The notes beneath the pieces are model-generated. The model did no database searches and was not told the DNA's origin. It saw nothing but the letters and a program-made list of their open reading frames with translations. Below, one piece after another: positions 23,829 through 32,476 of a DNA stretch of 64,000 nt (its first letter is position 1; each line of letters opens with the position of its first letter). The stretch lies in contig DAOUKM010000019.1 in assembly GCA_034421295.1 (NCBI GenBank), forward strand, positions 248,001-312,000. The letters run 5' to 3'. The stretch is from CAUZIR01 sp034421295 (GTDB lineage: Bacteria; Chloroflexota; Dehalococcoidia; Lucifugimonadales; UBA2962). The position numbers and the translations under genes are program-made.

Positions 23829-24812
23829 ATGGCCACCGCGAAAGCATCCGTACCCAAGGAAAAATTGCTGTGGATGTACGAAACCATGGTCCTGATCCGG
23901 CGCTTCGAGGAGCAGGCGAAACGTGAGGCCGACCAGGGCCGGATACTGGGGACGCACTCGGCTATAGGTGAGGAGGCGGTGCCGACCGGCATCTGCGCGC
24001 ACCTGCGAGATGATGACTACGTGCTCGGTAACCATCGCAGCCACCATCACTGCATCGCCAAGGGGGTCGGCGTCAAGGAGATGATGGCCGAACTGCTCGG
24101 TAAGGTGACCGGCACAAATCGGGGTAAGGGCGGCACGATGCACATCGCCGATGCGACCAAGGGAATGCTCGGCGCCAACGGCGTGGTTGGATCGAATATA
24201 CCTGTTGCCACGGGCTGCGCACTCGCCGCCAAGGTCCAGGGGCGTGACAGCGTGTCCGTCGTGTTCTTTGGTGACGGGGCATCAAGCCAGGGATCACTGC
24301 ACGAGGCGATGAACCTGGCGTCGATCTGGGATTTGCCGGTGATATTCATTTGCGAGAACAATCGCTACGCGGAGTCGACGCCTTACGAATACGCGGTCGC
24401 CGGAAAGTCCGTGGCCAGTCGTGCCGCCGGGTACGCGATGCCCGGGGTGACGGTGGATGGTCAGAACGTGATGGAGATGTACGAGGTGGCTGGCGAAGCG
24501 GTTGCCCGCGCACGTCGCGGAGAGGGCCCGACGCTCATCGAGGCGTTAACCTACCGCTATCACGGCCACTACGGTGCCGACAATCCGCTGGGCTATCGCA
24601 CAGAGGATGAGGAGGAGTACTACAAGGACCGGGACTGCATAGACACCATGTCCAAGTTCCTGCTGGAGAGTGGCATCATGACCCAACAGGAATTGGACGA
24701 GGTTGACCGCGTGGCTACAGGGCAGGTCGAGGAGGCGTCCAAGTTTGCCATCGAGAGCCCTTACCCGGACCCGTCCGAGATCCTCAGCGACGTGTACGTA
24801 AACTACCCCTAG
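23829..24812 (+). CDS. 2-oxoacid dehydrogenase E1 component, alpha subunit
   Basis: 327-residue ThDP-binding subunit of a pyruvate/acetoin/branched-chain 2-oxoacid dehydrogenase complex, which decarboxylates the oxo acid and acylates the E2 lipoyl group. The ThDP/Mg motif GDGASSQG...ENNRYAEST (GDG to NN) is at about residues 145-180; the N-terminal part has RRFEEQ and the phosphorylation-loop-like YRYHGHYGAD (His that contacts the intermediate). Length matches AcoA/PdhA of the short bacterial type. GGAGGGCGG precedes the ATG. It leads a cluster with two E1 beta genes and E2; it is separated from the first beta gene by 124 bp. Confidence 0.9.
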   Translation: MATAKASVPKEKLLWMYETMVLIRRFEEQAKREADQGRILGTHSAIGEEAVPTGICAHLRDDDYVLGNHRSHHHCIAKGVGVKEMMAELLGKVTGTNRGKGGTMHIADATKGMLGANGVVGSNIPVATGCALAAKVQGRDSVSVVFFGDGASSQGSLHEAMNLASIWDLPVIFICENNRYAESTPYEYAVAGKSVASRAAGYAMPGVTVDGQNVMEMYEVAGEAVARARRGEGPTLIEALTYRYHGHYGADNPLGYRTEDEEEYYKDRDCIDTMSKFLLESGIMTQQELDEVDRVATGQVEEASKFAIESPYPDPSEILSDVYVNYP

Positions 24813-24936
24813 TTGTGCATGCACCCTTCCGCCGGGCTCTCTGGGAACGTCGCGGCATAGGGACCACTGCGGGTGAAGGCCACGGGTGACCATCCAGCGA
24901 CGGCAGGATTGAACAGTCTGCGAGGAGAATCTACAT

Positions 24937-25965
24937 ATGGCGACGACAGCGGTTAGGGCACTCACATATGCGCAGGCGGTCAACGAGGGCTTCCATCAGG
25001 AGTTCGAGCGAGATCCGGCTGTCATCATCATGGGCGAGGACGTGGCCGGTGGGGCGGGCCGGGACGATTTCGAGGACGCGTGGGGAGGGGTCTTTAAGCT
25101 GACGCGGGGGCTGATCGGCAAGTACGGCCCCGAGCGGGTCCGAGACACCCCGATAGCGGAGAATGGCTTCATCGGTGCCGCCGTGGGTGCTTCGGCCGCC
25201 GGTCTCAGGCCGATCGCCGATCTGATGTTCGTGGGCTTTGTGGGTGTTTGCGGCGATCAGATCTTCAACAACATGGCGAAGATGCATTACATGTTCGGCG
25301 GAAAGGTGAATCTGCCGCTCACCGTTATCACCTCCACGGGGGCCGGCGTCGGCTCGGCGGCCCAGCACTCCGAAACCCTGTACTCGATCTTTGTACACTT
25401 CCCGGGACTCAAGTGCGTTGCCCCCTCAAATCCGTACAACGCCAAGGGGCTGCATATAGCCGCCATCCGAGATGATGACCCCGTGATCGTCTTTAACAAC
25501 AAGCTGCTCATGGGGGGCGTGGGCACCGGCGCACATGTGCCTGAGGAGGCGTATGAGGTTCCCATCGGAAAGGCCCACATAGCCAGGGAGGGCGGTGACG
25601 TCACCCTGATCGGCATCAGCTACACGACGTATCAATGCCTTAAGGCGGCCGATATTCTGGCCGATCGCGGGTATTCGGCCGAGGTCATAGATCTACTATC
25701 CCTGTCGCCGCTCGACGAAGACACCGTCCTGAGTTCTGTACAGAAGACTCGCAAGGTGGTGATCGTGGACGAGGACTACCCGCGCTGCTCGATGGCCTCG
25801 GAACTGTCTGCGGTGATAGCCGAGCAGGCCTTTGACTTTCTCGACGCACCCCCGAGGAGGGTGATGGCTCCTCACACGTCCGTTCCATACAGCCCCGTCC
25901 TGGAAGACCAGTTCATTCCCTCGCCGGAGCGAATCGCCGAAGAGGCGATCGCGTCCATGGAGTAG
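24937..25965 (+). CDS. 2-oxoacid dehydrogenase E1 component, beta subunit 1
   Basis: 342-residue E1 beta (transketolase pyrimidine-binding plus C-terminal domain). It keeps the Glu that activates the ThDP aminopyrimidine (RVRDTPIAENGF) and AAQHSETL with the catalytic-type His. C-terminal domain: IDLLSLSPLDEDTVL and VVIVDEDYPR. A GAGGAG lies 8-9 nt before the ATG. It is close in sequence and identical in length to the next gene. Between the alpha gene and this one is a 124-bp spacer without an obvious terminator or promoter. Confidence 0.9.
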   Translation: MATTAVRALTYAQAVNEGFHQEFERDPAVIIMGEDVAGGAGRDDFEDAWGGVFKLTRGLIGKYGPERVRDTPIAENGFIGAAVGASAAGLRPIADLMFVGFVGVCGDQIFNNMAKMHYMFGGKVNLPLTVITSTGAGVGSAAQHSETLYSIFVHFPGLKCVAPSNPYNAKGLHIAAIRDDDPVIVFNNKLLMGGVGTGAHVPEEAYEVPIGKAHIAREGGDVTLIGISYTTYQCLKAADILADRGYSAEVIDLLSLSPLDEDTVLSSVQKTRKVVIVDEDYPRCSMASELSAVIAEQAFDFLDAPPRRVMAPHTSVPYSPVLEDQFIPSPERIAEEAIASME

Positions 25966-25968
25966 CCC

Positions 25969-26997
25969 TTGGCCGATCAACGGCCGCTCACCTTCGTCCA
26001 GGCGACGAACGAGGCGATTCGCACGATGATGCGTGAGGATCCCAATGTGATCGTGATGGGAGTGGATGTGGCCGGCGCGGCGGGCCGCGCCGATCAGGGA
26101 TTCATCGACCATTTTGGCGGCACTTTCCAGCTCACCAAGGGACTGATACAGGAGTTCGGTCCGGAGCGCGTTCGGGACACCCCCATTTCCGAGACCGGCT
26201 TCATGGGTGCGGGAGTCGGCGCGGCCGCGGCCGGGCTGAGGCCGTTGGTGGACATGATGTTCGTTGGCTTTGTGGGAGTCTGCGGGGACCAGATACTCAA
26301 CAACATGGCCAAGATGCACTACATGTTCGGAGGCAAGGTCAAGCTGCCGATCACGGTCATGGCCCAGACCGGCGCCGGCCACGGCTATGCGGCGCAGCAT
26401 TCAGAGACGCTCTGGTCCGTGTTCACACACTTTCCGGGCCTTAAGTGCGTCGTGCCGTCCGATCCCTACACGGCCAAGGGGCTTCAGATAGCGGCGATGC
26501 GCGACGACGATCCGGTGATAATCTTCCAGTGTATCCGCTCCCTTGGAGCCAACTACGGCGGCCAGCACGTCCCGGAGGAGGCCTACGAGGTTCCGATCGG
26601 CCAGGCGAGGGTGGTTCGCGCCGGCACAGATGTGACTCTGATCGGCATCGGCTATGGCACACGCACGTGCTTGGAAGCCGCCGAGAAGCTGGCGGAGAGA
26701 GGGTACTCGGCGGAAGTCGTCGATCTTCTGTCCCTCTCTCCCCTGGACGAGCATACGATCATCGAGTCAATAAAGAAGACTCGCAAGGTGGTCATCACCG
26801 ATGAAGATTATCCGCGCTGCTCGATCGCGTCCGATCTCGCTGCGCTCGCGGTCGAGCAAGCATTCGATTTCCTCGATGCACCGCCAAAGAGGCTGAGCGC
26901 GCCCCACGCGTCCGTTGGCTACAGCCCGCCGCTGGAGGAGCGCCACCCCCCTAGGCCTGTCGACGTGGTTGAGGCCGCGGTCGCGGTCTTGGAATGA
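25969..26997 (+). CDS. 2-oxoacid dehydrogenase E1 component, beta subunit 2 (tandem paralogue)
   Basis: 342-residue paralogue of the preceding gene. It begins with TTG 3 nt after the previous stop, so it is translationally coupled and has no Shine-Dalgarno of its own. Catalytic elements are intact (RVRDTPISETGF, YAAQHSETLW). The largest difference is around residues 185-200, where copy 1 has NNKLLMGGVG and copy 2 has QCIRSLGANYGG; this is a substrate-side or interface loop. Two active beta subunits with one alpha suggest either two alternative E1 assemblies or a mixed alpha-beta-beta' tetramer. Confidence 0.88.
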   Translation: MADQRPLTFVQATNEAIRTMMREDPNVIVMGVDVAGAAGRADQGFIDHFGGTFQLTKGLIQEFGPERVRDTPISETGFMGAGVGAAAAGLRPLVDMMFVGFVGVCGDQILNNMAKMHYMFGGKVKLPITVMAQTGAGHGYAAQHSETLWSVFTHFPGLKCVVPSDPYTAKGLQIAAMRDDDPVIIFQCIRSLGANYGGQHVPEEAYEVPIGQARVVRAGTDVTLIGIGYGTRTCLEAAEKLAERGYSAEVVDLLSLSPLDEHTIIESIKKTRKVVITDEDYPRCSIASDLAALAVEQAFDFLDAPPKRLSAPHASVGYSPPLEERHPPRPVDVVEAAVAVLE

Positions 26998-27034
26998 GCG
27001 GCCGAACACCTACACTGGCGACTGGGAGGACCTA

Positions 27035-28234
27035 ATGGCAACCGAGATCATAATGCCCAAGCTCGGGATGGTAATGACCGAGGGCACGGTCTCGAAGTGG
27101 ACTAAGGGAGCGGGCGAAAAGGTCTCTCAGGGCGAGGTGATCGCCGAGATTGAGACCGAGAAGATCAACTACGAGCTTGAGGCGACCGGCGACGGATTGC
27201 TGCACCAGTCGGTCCTGGAGGGGGCCGTGGTGGCGGTAAACGGCCTGATGGGCTATCTGCTCGGCGAAGGCGAGAATCCTCCCGAAGACCGCAAGGAAAC
27301 GGGAGCGGTCGCGGCCGATCCCGTATCGGCGTCGGCCCCCAGACGTACCGGGCCAGCCAGGAGTGTCGGGGGCTCGGTACCATCGACTCCGGGCGCCCGC
27401 AAGCTCGCCGCAAAGCTCGGGGTCGATCTGACCAAGATCACTCCCACCGGACCGCGGGGTCGGGTGGTGGAGGCAGACGTTCGAAAATTCGCCGACGCCG
27501 GCGCTTCGTCGAGTGAGCCGGCCGGCCGGCCACCCGCCGTTTCACTGGGAGGGTTGCCGGAACCGGCCAAAGTCGACCAGATGTCGGGCATGCGCAAGGG
27601 CATAGCCGACCACATGCGCGCTTCGATCCAGTCTACGGCCCAGCTCACGTTCACGCTGGAGGTGCCTGTAACCGAGCTACAGCGCCAGCGCAAGAGTTGG
27701 TCGCGGCTAAACAGGACCCCGGTCACCAACACCCACATTTATGCAAAGGCCTGTGCACAGGTCCTTGGGGATCTGCCGATCCTCAACACGGTTCTGGCGG
27801 ACGGCAAGATCCACTATTTTGACCGCATTGACATCGGTGTTGCCGTTGCGCTCAGCGAGGGACTGATAGTGCCGGTGTTGCGGGACGTTGCAAACACTCC
27901 ACTGGCAGACATCGCCAGGCAGACCTCTGACCTGACCAAGAGGGCGCAATCAGGGCAGCTCTCACCGGACGAGGTTGCCGGAGGCACCTTCACTATCAGT
28001 GTGCTGGGTACGGTGGACACATTCACTCCAATCCTCAACCGTGGCCAGTCTGCCATCCTTGGCGTCGGCGCGACGAGGCGAAAGCCAGTCGTGGAGGGAG
28101 GCGAGATTGCCATCGGGGACGTATGTACTTTCAGCCTGACCGTCGACCATCAAACTGTAGATGGTGCGGTGGCAGCTGATTTCATGGCAAGGTTCTCGGA
28201 ATTGATCCAGGATCCGACTCCTCTGCTGTCTTGA
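27035..28234 (+). CDS. Dihydrolipoamide acyltransferase (E2)
   Basis: 399-residue E2 core of the complex. ATG 27035 follows GGGAGGA; the longer frame overlapping the beta gene is rejected. Domains: one lipoyl domain at residues 1-75 with the lipoyl-lysine in ETEKINYE, an Ala/Pro-rich linker, a peripheral subunit-binding domain at about 115-150 (PGARKLAAKLGVDLTKI, GPRGRVVEADV), and the acyltransferase domain with the catalytic DHQTVDG (HxxxDG) near residue 370. It is 37 bp downstream of the second beta gene. No E3 (lipoamide dehydrogenase) gene is in the window, so E3 must be shared from elsewhere. Confidence 0.9.
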   Translation: MATEIIMPKLGMVMTEGTVSKWTKGAGEKVSQGEVIAEIETEKINYELEATGDGLLHQSVLEGAVVAVNGLMGYLLGEGENPPEDRKETGAVAADPVSASAPRRTGPARSVGGSVPSTPGARKLAAKLGVDLTKITPTGPRGRVVEADVRKFADAGASSSEPAGRPPAVSLGGLPEPAKVDQMSGMRKGIADHMRASIQSTAQLTFTLEVPVTELQRQRKSWSRLNRTPVTNTHIYAKACAQVLGDLPILNTVLADGKIHYFDRIDIGVAVALSEGLIVPVLRDVANTPLADIARQTSDLTKRAQSGQLSPDEVAGGTFTISVLGTVDTFTPILNRGQSAILGVGATRRKPVVEGGEIAIGDVCTFSLTVDHQTVDGAVAADFMARFSELIQDPTPLLS

Positions 28235-28378
28235 TTCCCTGCTCGGTCGGGTGGATGTCGCTACCGCGTCCTCCTGCCGACCCGGACGAGGTCATCCCCG
28301 CCTTAAACGAATCGGCTGGCGATCTGAAGCGAGTCGCTTGCTCGCATAGGGCAGGCGACAGCCTGGGAGTTCCGTAGA

Positions 28379-29317
28379 ATGCAGTACATCAGTCTCGGGC
28401 GAACCGGCCTTAAGGTCTCGCCTCTGTGCCTAGGCACCAACATGTTTGGCGCCGGCTACGTCGACGATGAGAGGGCCGCTACCGTCATCAGGGCTGCCCT
28501 TGATATGGGTGTGAACTTCGTAGACACCGCCGATGTCTACCATGACGGCCTTTCAGAGAAGGTGGTCGGCAGGGCGATCACCCACATCCGTCACCGGGTG
28601 GTCTTGGCGACGAAGGGCGGATACCCGATGGGAGACGGACCAAACGATAAAGGCCTGTCCCGCTCCCACCTCACCGAGGCAATTGACGCCAGCCTGCGGC
28701 GTCTTGGTACGGACTACATCGATCTATACCAGGTCCATCTGTGGGACCCTGACACCCCGCTTGATGAGACTATGAGAGCACTGGACGATGCCGTCGCCGC
28801 AGGCAAGGTTCGCTACGTGGGGTGCTCCAACTTTTCGAGCTGGCAGTTGATCAGGGCACTCTGGGAGAGCGACGCGGGCGGCCGCATCCGGTTTGAGACG
28901 ACGCAGCCGCCCTATAATCTCGCCCACCGGGATATAGAGACGGAGCTGGTGCCTGCCTGCTTGCAGGAGGACGTGGCGATCCTGCCGTACCAGGTGCTGG
29001 CCGGCGGAGTTCTGACAGGGACGTATGATCCGGAGTTGCCGCCGCCTCAGGACACCCACATGGCCTCCAAGCTGGCTGGGACGGCCCGTTTGCGCTACTG
29101 GAATCAGGCCACCTTTGAGGTTGCAGACAGGCTGATGGAGGTGGCCGCCGACCTGGGGCACAGCGCAACCCAGGTGGCTATGGCCTGGGCGCTCGCCAAG
29201 CCCGGGATCACCTCTTTGGTGGTGGGATCGAGTCGCCCCGAGCAGGTGCAGGCTAATATTGAGGCGCTCGACATCAGACTGGATGATGCCTTGATTGCCA
29301 GGTTGGAGGGGCGATAG
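28379..29317 (+). CDS. Aldo/keto reductase
   Basis: 312-residue NADPH-dependent oxidoreductase of the AKR superfamily. The catalytic tetrad is visible: FVDTAD (Asp), VYHDG (Tyr), ATKGG (Lys) and YQVHLWD (His). The cofactor phosphate site near the C-terminus is VVGSSRPEQV. The sequence resembles the YdhF/Tas/YhdN-like bacterial group, which reduces diverse carbonyls. It lies 144 bp after the E2 gene, in which I see no terminator, and is followed by a short ABM gene. Confidence 0.88.
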   Translation: MQYISLGRTGLKVSPLCLGTNMFGAGYVDDERAATVIRAALDMGVNFVDTADVYHDGLSEKVVGRAITHIRHRVVLATKGGYPMGDGPNDKGLSRSHLTEAIDASLRRLGTDYIDLYQVHLWDPDTPLDETMRALDDAVAAGKVRYVGCSNFSSWQLIRALWESDAGGRIRFETTQPPYNLAHRDIETELVPACLQEDVAILPYQVLAGGVLTGTYDPELPPPQDTHMASKLAGTARLRYWNQATFEVADRLMEVAADLGHSATQVAMAWALAKPGITSLVVGSSRPEQVQANIEALDIRLDDALIARLEGR

Positions 29318-29357
29318 CCCGGGGCGACCGAGGCGCCGTATCGATGATGCGAGGGGC

Positions 29358-29651
29358 GTGGTGACGGTAGTGGTCACGGTGGAGCGCCGGATGAGGCCGG
29401 GCTCACTGAGGGAGATTCACAGGCTGCAGGCTGAGCTATGGGAGATCGCCAGCCGGACGCCGGGCTATATCTCTGGGGAAACCGTCTTCAGCGCCTCGGA
29501 TCCGGACCGGTTCATGACCCTGAGCAGATGGGAGAGCATTGACCACTGGTGGGACTGGGAAAATAACGGCGAGCGCCACGACCTTTTCGAGAAATACAGC
29601 GGTATCTTAGAGGTCACCAGGGGTCCAAGAGTCTGGAGGACCACGCAGTGA
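29358..29651 (+). CDS. ABM-domain (antibiotic biosynthesis monooxygenase-like) protein 1
   Basis: 97-residue dimeric ferredoxin-like alpha/beta barrel protein. The start is taken at GTG 29358 (a second GTG follows), because the family strand VTVVVTVERR begins there; the longer frame overlapping the reductase is rejected. Typical are RTPGYISGETVF and RFMTLSRWESIDHWWDWEN, the ABM hydrophobic core with the conserved Trp. Some members are cofactor-free monooxygenases, others are uncharacterised stress proteins; the role is unknown. It lies 10 bp before gltA and probably shares its transcript. Confidence 0.75.
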   Translation: MVTVVVTVERRMRPGSLREIHRLQAELWEIASRTPGYISGETVFSASDPDRFMTLSRWESIDHWWDWENNGERHDLFEKYSGILEVTRGPRVWRTTQ

Positions 29652-29661
29652 GAGGGAGGTA

Positions 29662-30969
29662 ATGGCTGATTCTCTGAGCATCACCGACAACAGGACAGGC
29701 GAAGTCTATGAAGTGCCTATCTTCGCCGGCACCTTCCCGGACAGGGGATCGGCGATAAATGCCTCGGAACTGCGCCGGATCAGGTCATCGGAGGCGGACT
29801 TTGGCCTGCTATCCCATGACCCGGGCTTCCTAAACACCTCTTCTTGCCGGAGTCAGATCACCTTTATCGACGGAGACGCCGGGGTCCTGCGCTACCGCGG
29901 CTACTCCATCGAGCAGTTGGCGGCAAACAGCACCTATCTGGAGGTCGCCTACTTACTGATCAATGGAGAACTGCCCACGGAGTCCCAACTCGCGGCGTGG
30001 ACCTATGACATAACCCACCACACGATAATTAACGAGAAGATCAAGCGATTTCTGGACGGCTTCCACTACAACGCACATCCGATGGGTATTCTTGTCAGTG
30101 CCGTTGCCGCGCTCTCTACCTTCTATCCCAAGTCTCGGGACGTGCACGACCAGAGCGTACGCAGCCGTTCGATCATGCGATTGATCGCCAAGATGCCCAC
30201 CCTGGCGGCATTCGCATACAGATACAACGCCGGACAGCCCTACGCCTATCCAGACAACGATCTGAGTTACTCGGGGAACTTCCTGAACATGATGTTCAAG
30301 TCCACCGAGCTCAAGTATCGACCGGACCCGGTGCTGGAGCGGGCACTTGACGTCCTATTCGTTCTGCATGCCGACCACGAGCAGAATTGCAGCACGTCGG
30401 CGATGAGAAACGTGGGCAGCTCCGACGCCGACCCCTACGTGTCCGTCTCGGCGGCCGTGGCCGCACTCTACGGGCCTCTTCACGGAGGTGCGAACGAGGC
30501 CGTCTTGCGCATGCTCACGGAGATCGGCGACGTCAGGAACGTGCCTGAGTACGTACGACGGGTCAAGAGCCGCGAATTTCGGCTGATGGGCTTTGGCCAT
30601 CGCGTCTACAAGAGCTATGACCCCCGGGCGAAGATCCTCCGCGAACTGGCCGAGCAGGTATTTGAGGTATGCGGCCGCAACCCGCTTATCGAGGTGGCCA
30701 CCGAGCTGGAGAAGATCGCCCTTCAGGATGAGTTCTTCGTAGAACGCGGCCTGTATCCGAATGTGGACTTTTACTCGGGGATCATCTACCAGGCCATGGG
30801 TTTTCCCATTTCCCTGTTCCCCGTGCTGTTCGCGATCCCGAGGACGTCGGGGTGGCTGGCACATTGGGAGGAGATGCGCAGCGATCCGGAGCTGCGCATA
30901 GCACGACCACGCCAAGTCTACGCTGGCGAGGCCGGGCGCTCTTATGTGCCACTGGCCGAACGGGCATGA
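29662..30969 (+). CDS. gltA: Citrate synthase
   Basis: 435-residue citrate synthase, which condenses acetyl-CoA with oxaloacetate. Catalytic residues can be placed in LHGGANEAVLRML (first catalytic His), FGHRVYKSYDPRA (second His plus substrate Arg) and VDFYSGIIY (catalytic Asp). HADHEQNCSTSAMRNVGSS is the type II signature, and an N-terminal extension (residues 1-50) is as in the NADH-sensitive hexameric form. GGGAGGTA is 1-2 nt before ATG. Lying after the 2-oxoacid dehydrogenase cluster, it gives a route for the acetyl-CoA made there. Confidence 0.95.
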   Translation: MADSLSITDNRTGEVYEVPIFAGTFPDRGSAINASELRRIRSSEADFGLLSHDPGFLNTSSCRSQITFIDGDAGVLRYRGYSIEQLAANSTYLEVAYLLINGELPTESQLAAWTYDITHHTIINEKIKRFLDGFHYNAHPMGILVSAVAALSTFYPKSRDVHDQSVRSRSIMRLIAKMPTLAAFAYRYNAGQPYAYPDNDLSYSGNFLNMMFKSTELKYRPDPVLERALDVLFVLHADHEQNCSTSAMRNVGSSDADPYVSVSAAVAALYGPLHGGANEAVLRMLTEIGDVRNVPEYVRRVKSREFRLMGFGHRVYKSYDPRAKILRELAEQVFEVCGRNPLIEVATELEKIALQDEFFVERGLYPNVDFYSGIIYQAMGFPISLFPVLFAIPRTSGWLAHWEEMRSDPELRIARPRQVYAGEAGRSYVPLAERA

Positions 30970-31023
30970 CCGGATTCCGCCAAGGCAATCCTGGACGGCA
31001 CGCTACATGTTGTTAAAGGGGGA

Positions 31024-31071
31024 CGCCACCCCACTGCATATCGTGCAGTCGGCCGTGGCGGTGGTGATTTT
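31024..31071 (+). terminator. Possible terminator after citrate synthase
   Basis: An inner hairpin ACTGCA-TATCG-TGCAGT (31033-31049) sits within CGCCAC (31024-31029) and GTGGCG (31055-31060), followed by GTGGTGATTTT. The stem is irregular, so the call is weak. Confidence 0.35.
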
Positions 31072-31087
31072 CTAGAGGGTTTCAGGC

Positions 31088-31093
31088 CATAAT
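31088..31093 (+). promoter_or_regulatory. -10-like CATAAT box, 5 nt before a GTG start
   Basis: CATAAT ends 5 nt before the GTG of the phosphoribosyltransferase fusion, which lacks a Shine-Dalgarno sequence. It is one of several candidate leaderless promoters in the window. Confidence 0.35.
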
Positions 31094-31098
31094 ACCGT

Positions 31099-32067
31099 GT
31101 GGCCTCCAAACCCACTCCGGTTGAAAACCCTCAGCACGGGGAGATTCGCTTTGCTCACCCGAGCGAGCAGGAATTTGCCTCGATACTGGACTTTTACGGC
31201 GTTAGATGGGAGTACGAGCCGAAATCGTTCCCCCTCAGGTGGGACGCCGAGAGGGTGGCAGAGATGTTCACCCCGGACTTCTACCTCCCTGACCTCGGCC
31301 TGTACCTGGAGCTGACCACCCTCAAGCAGAGCCTGGTCACCGAGAAGAATCGCAAGCTCAGGCGCATGCGGAAGCTGTACCCGGATGTGGCGGTCAAGCT
31401 CCTTTATCGGCGCGATTATCACCGGCTATTGGCCAAGTATGGGTTTGGCCCTCTTGCCACCGCGGATTTCGGCGGCGTGGACCGCGTGTTGTTCTCCGCC
31501 CGGGGCATAGCCGATAAGGTGCGCCAGCTGGGGCGAGAGATATCGGTCGATTACGAGGGTAAGGAGCCGGTGCTTGTGGGTGTCCAGCGAGGCATGGTGT
31601 GCTTCATGGCCGATTTGATAAGGCAAATCACCCTGCCGATAGAGCTGGACTTCATGTCGGTTTCATACTACGGATCGTCGGAGGAAGGCGTGAGGGTGGT
31701 AAAGGATCTGGACCTTGGACTTACCGGGCGGGACGTACTGTTGATCGAAGACATAGTCGACACCGGTATGACGCTGAATTACCTGCTCAATTACCTGAGG
31801 GTCAAAGAGCCGGCCACCTTAAGTGTGTGTACGCTCGTGGACAAGCGAATCAGGCGCATCGTCGATGTCGACATCCGCTACGTCGGATTCGAGGTAGGGG
31901 ATGAATTTCTCGTCGGCTACGGTTTGGACCACATGGAAAAGTACCGCAACCTGCCATTCTTGGGGGTCCTGAGGCCCGGACAGGGGGATTCCGAAGACAA
32001 AAAAAGAGGCCCCAAGGAACCTTGCTCTCCGCTCACCTCGCCGGACGCCCCGCAGTTGCCCACTTGA
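31099..32067 (+). CDS. Phosphoribosyltransferase with PD-(D/E)XK-like N-terminal domain
   Basis: 322 residues. The C-terminal domain (about 130-300) is a type I purine phosphoribosyltransferase like HPRT: the PRPP loop LLIEDIVDTGMT is at residues 214-224, and the SVSYYGSS flexible-loop region precedes it. The N-terminal about 115 residues are foreign to HPRT and have the layout of a restriction-endonuclease-like fold: SEQEF helix, WEYEP strand, TPDFYLPD (D60), LYLELT (E71) and a Lys/Arg-rich helix. The usual E-x-K lysine is Thr73, so activity is doubtful. The start is GTG 31099. The C-terminal 25 residues are low complexity. The nuclease-like assignment is by motif only. Confidence 0.75.
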   Translation: MASKPTPVENPQHGEIRFAHPSEQEFASILDFYGVRWEYEPKSFPLRWDAERVAEMFTPDFYLPDLGLYLELTTLKQSLVTEKNRKLRRMRKLYPDVAVKLLYRRDYHRLLAKYGFGPLATADFGGVDRVLFSARGIADKVRQLGREISVDYEGKEPVLVGVQRGMVCFMADLIRQITLPIELDFMSVSYYGSSEEGVRVVKDLDLGLTGRDVLLIEDIVDTGMTLNYLLNYLRVKEPATLSVCTLVDKRIRRIVDVDIRYVGFEVGDEFLVGYGLDHMEKYRNLPFLGVLRPGQGDSEDKKRGPKEPCSPLTSPDAPQLPT

Positions 32068-32476
32068 CCCCGGTCCGGTAGCTTCCTTCGCAGCCCCTTG
32101 GGACCAAGGACAATCTATCAGTCGGTCGGTATTATGTCAAGTACAATCCGCGGCGAGACATGCGAAATCCGGGCCCGCGGTTGATATCTTGGCTGGGCGT
32201 GGAGATGGACAGCCGGGCGGCGGCCTTGAGCACTGCAAAGGATGTGAGAGGCCAATTTCAACTGTTATCGTCCGGGTATTCCGACTACCGCCAGGACGCG
32301 AAGGAACCGGCCCTACGGGGCGAAATCACAAGGCGATTGCCCTTCAGACGCCTAGACACTTTTGGGCGACTGTGTGAAATTGAACCGGTCGCCAAGGTGA
32401 CCACAGCCGTATCGTCGGATAATGCTGCCCTTCTAGCCTTGCCGAGAGGTCCGGAAGGGGCCATTTAGGAGGAGAT
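32068..32476. other. 409-bp intergenic gap
   Basis: No convincing protein gene. A TACAAT box followed by CCGCGG (32142-32153) could be a promoter giving a leader of about 320 nt for the membrane protein gene. A 102-codon frame (32160-32468) shows no domain, and its composition looks random. Near the 3' end, GCCCTTC and GAAGGGGC could pair as a hairpin just before the ribosome-binding site. The gap is long for this compact region, so a structured leader or small RNA is possible. Confidence 0.4.

Noticed and set aside
24813..24936. 124-bp gap between E1 alpha and the first E1 beta as a riboswitch
   Set aside because: I could find no conserved riboswitch core or clear expression platform; left unannotated.
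32160..32468. 102-codon frame in the intergenic gap
   Set aside because: No Shine-Dalgarno sequence, no domain, no transmembrane or repeat pattern; composition resembles shadow frames. Kept as an intergenic region with a note.
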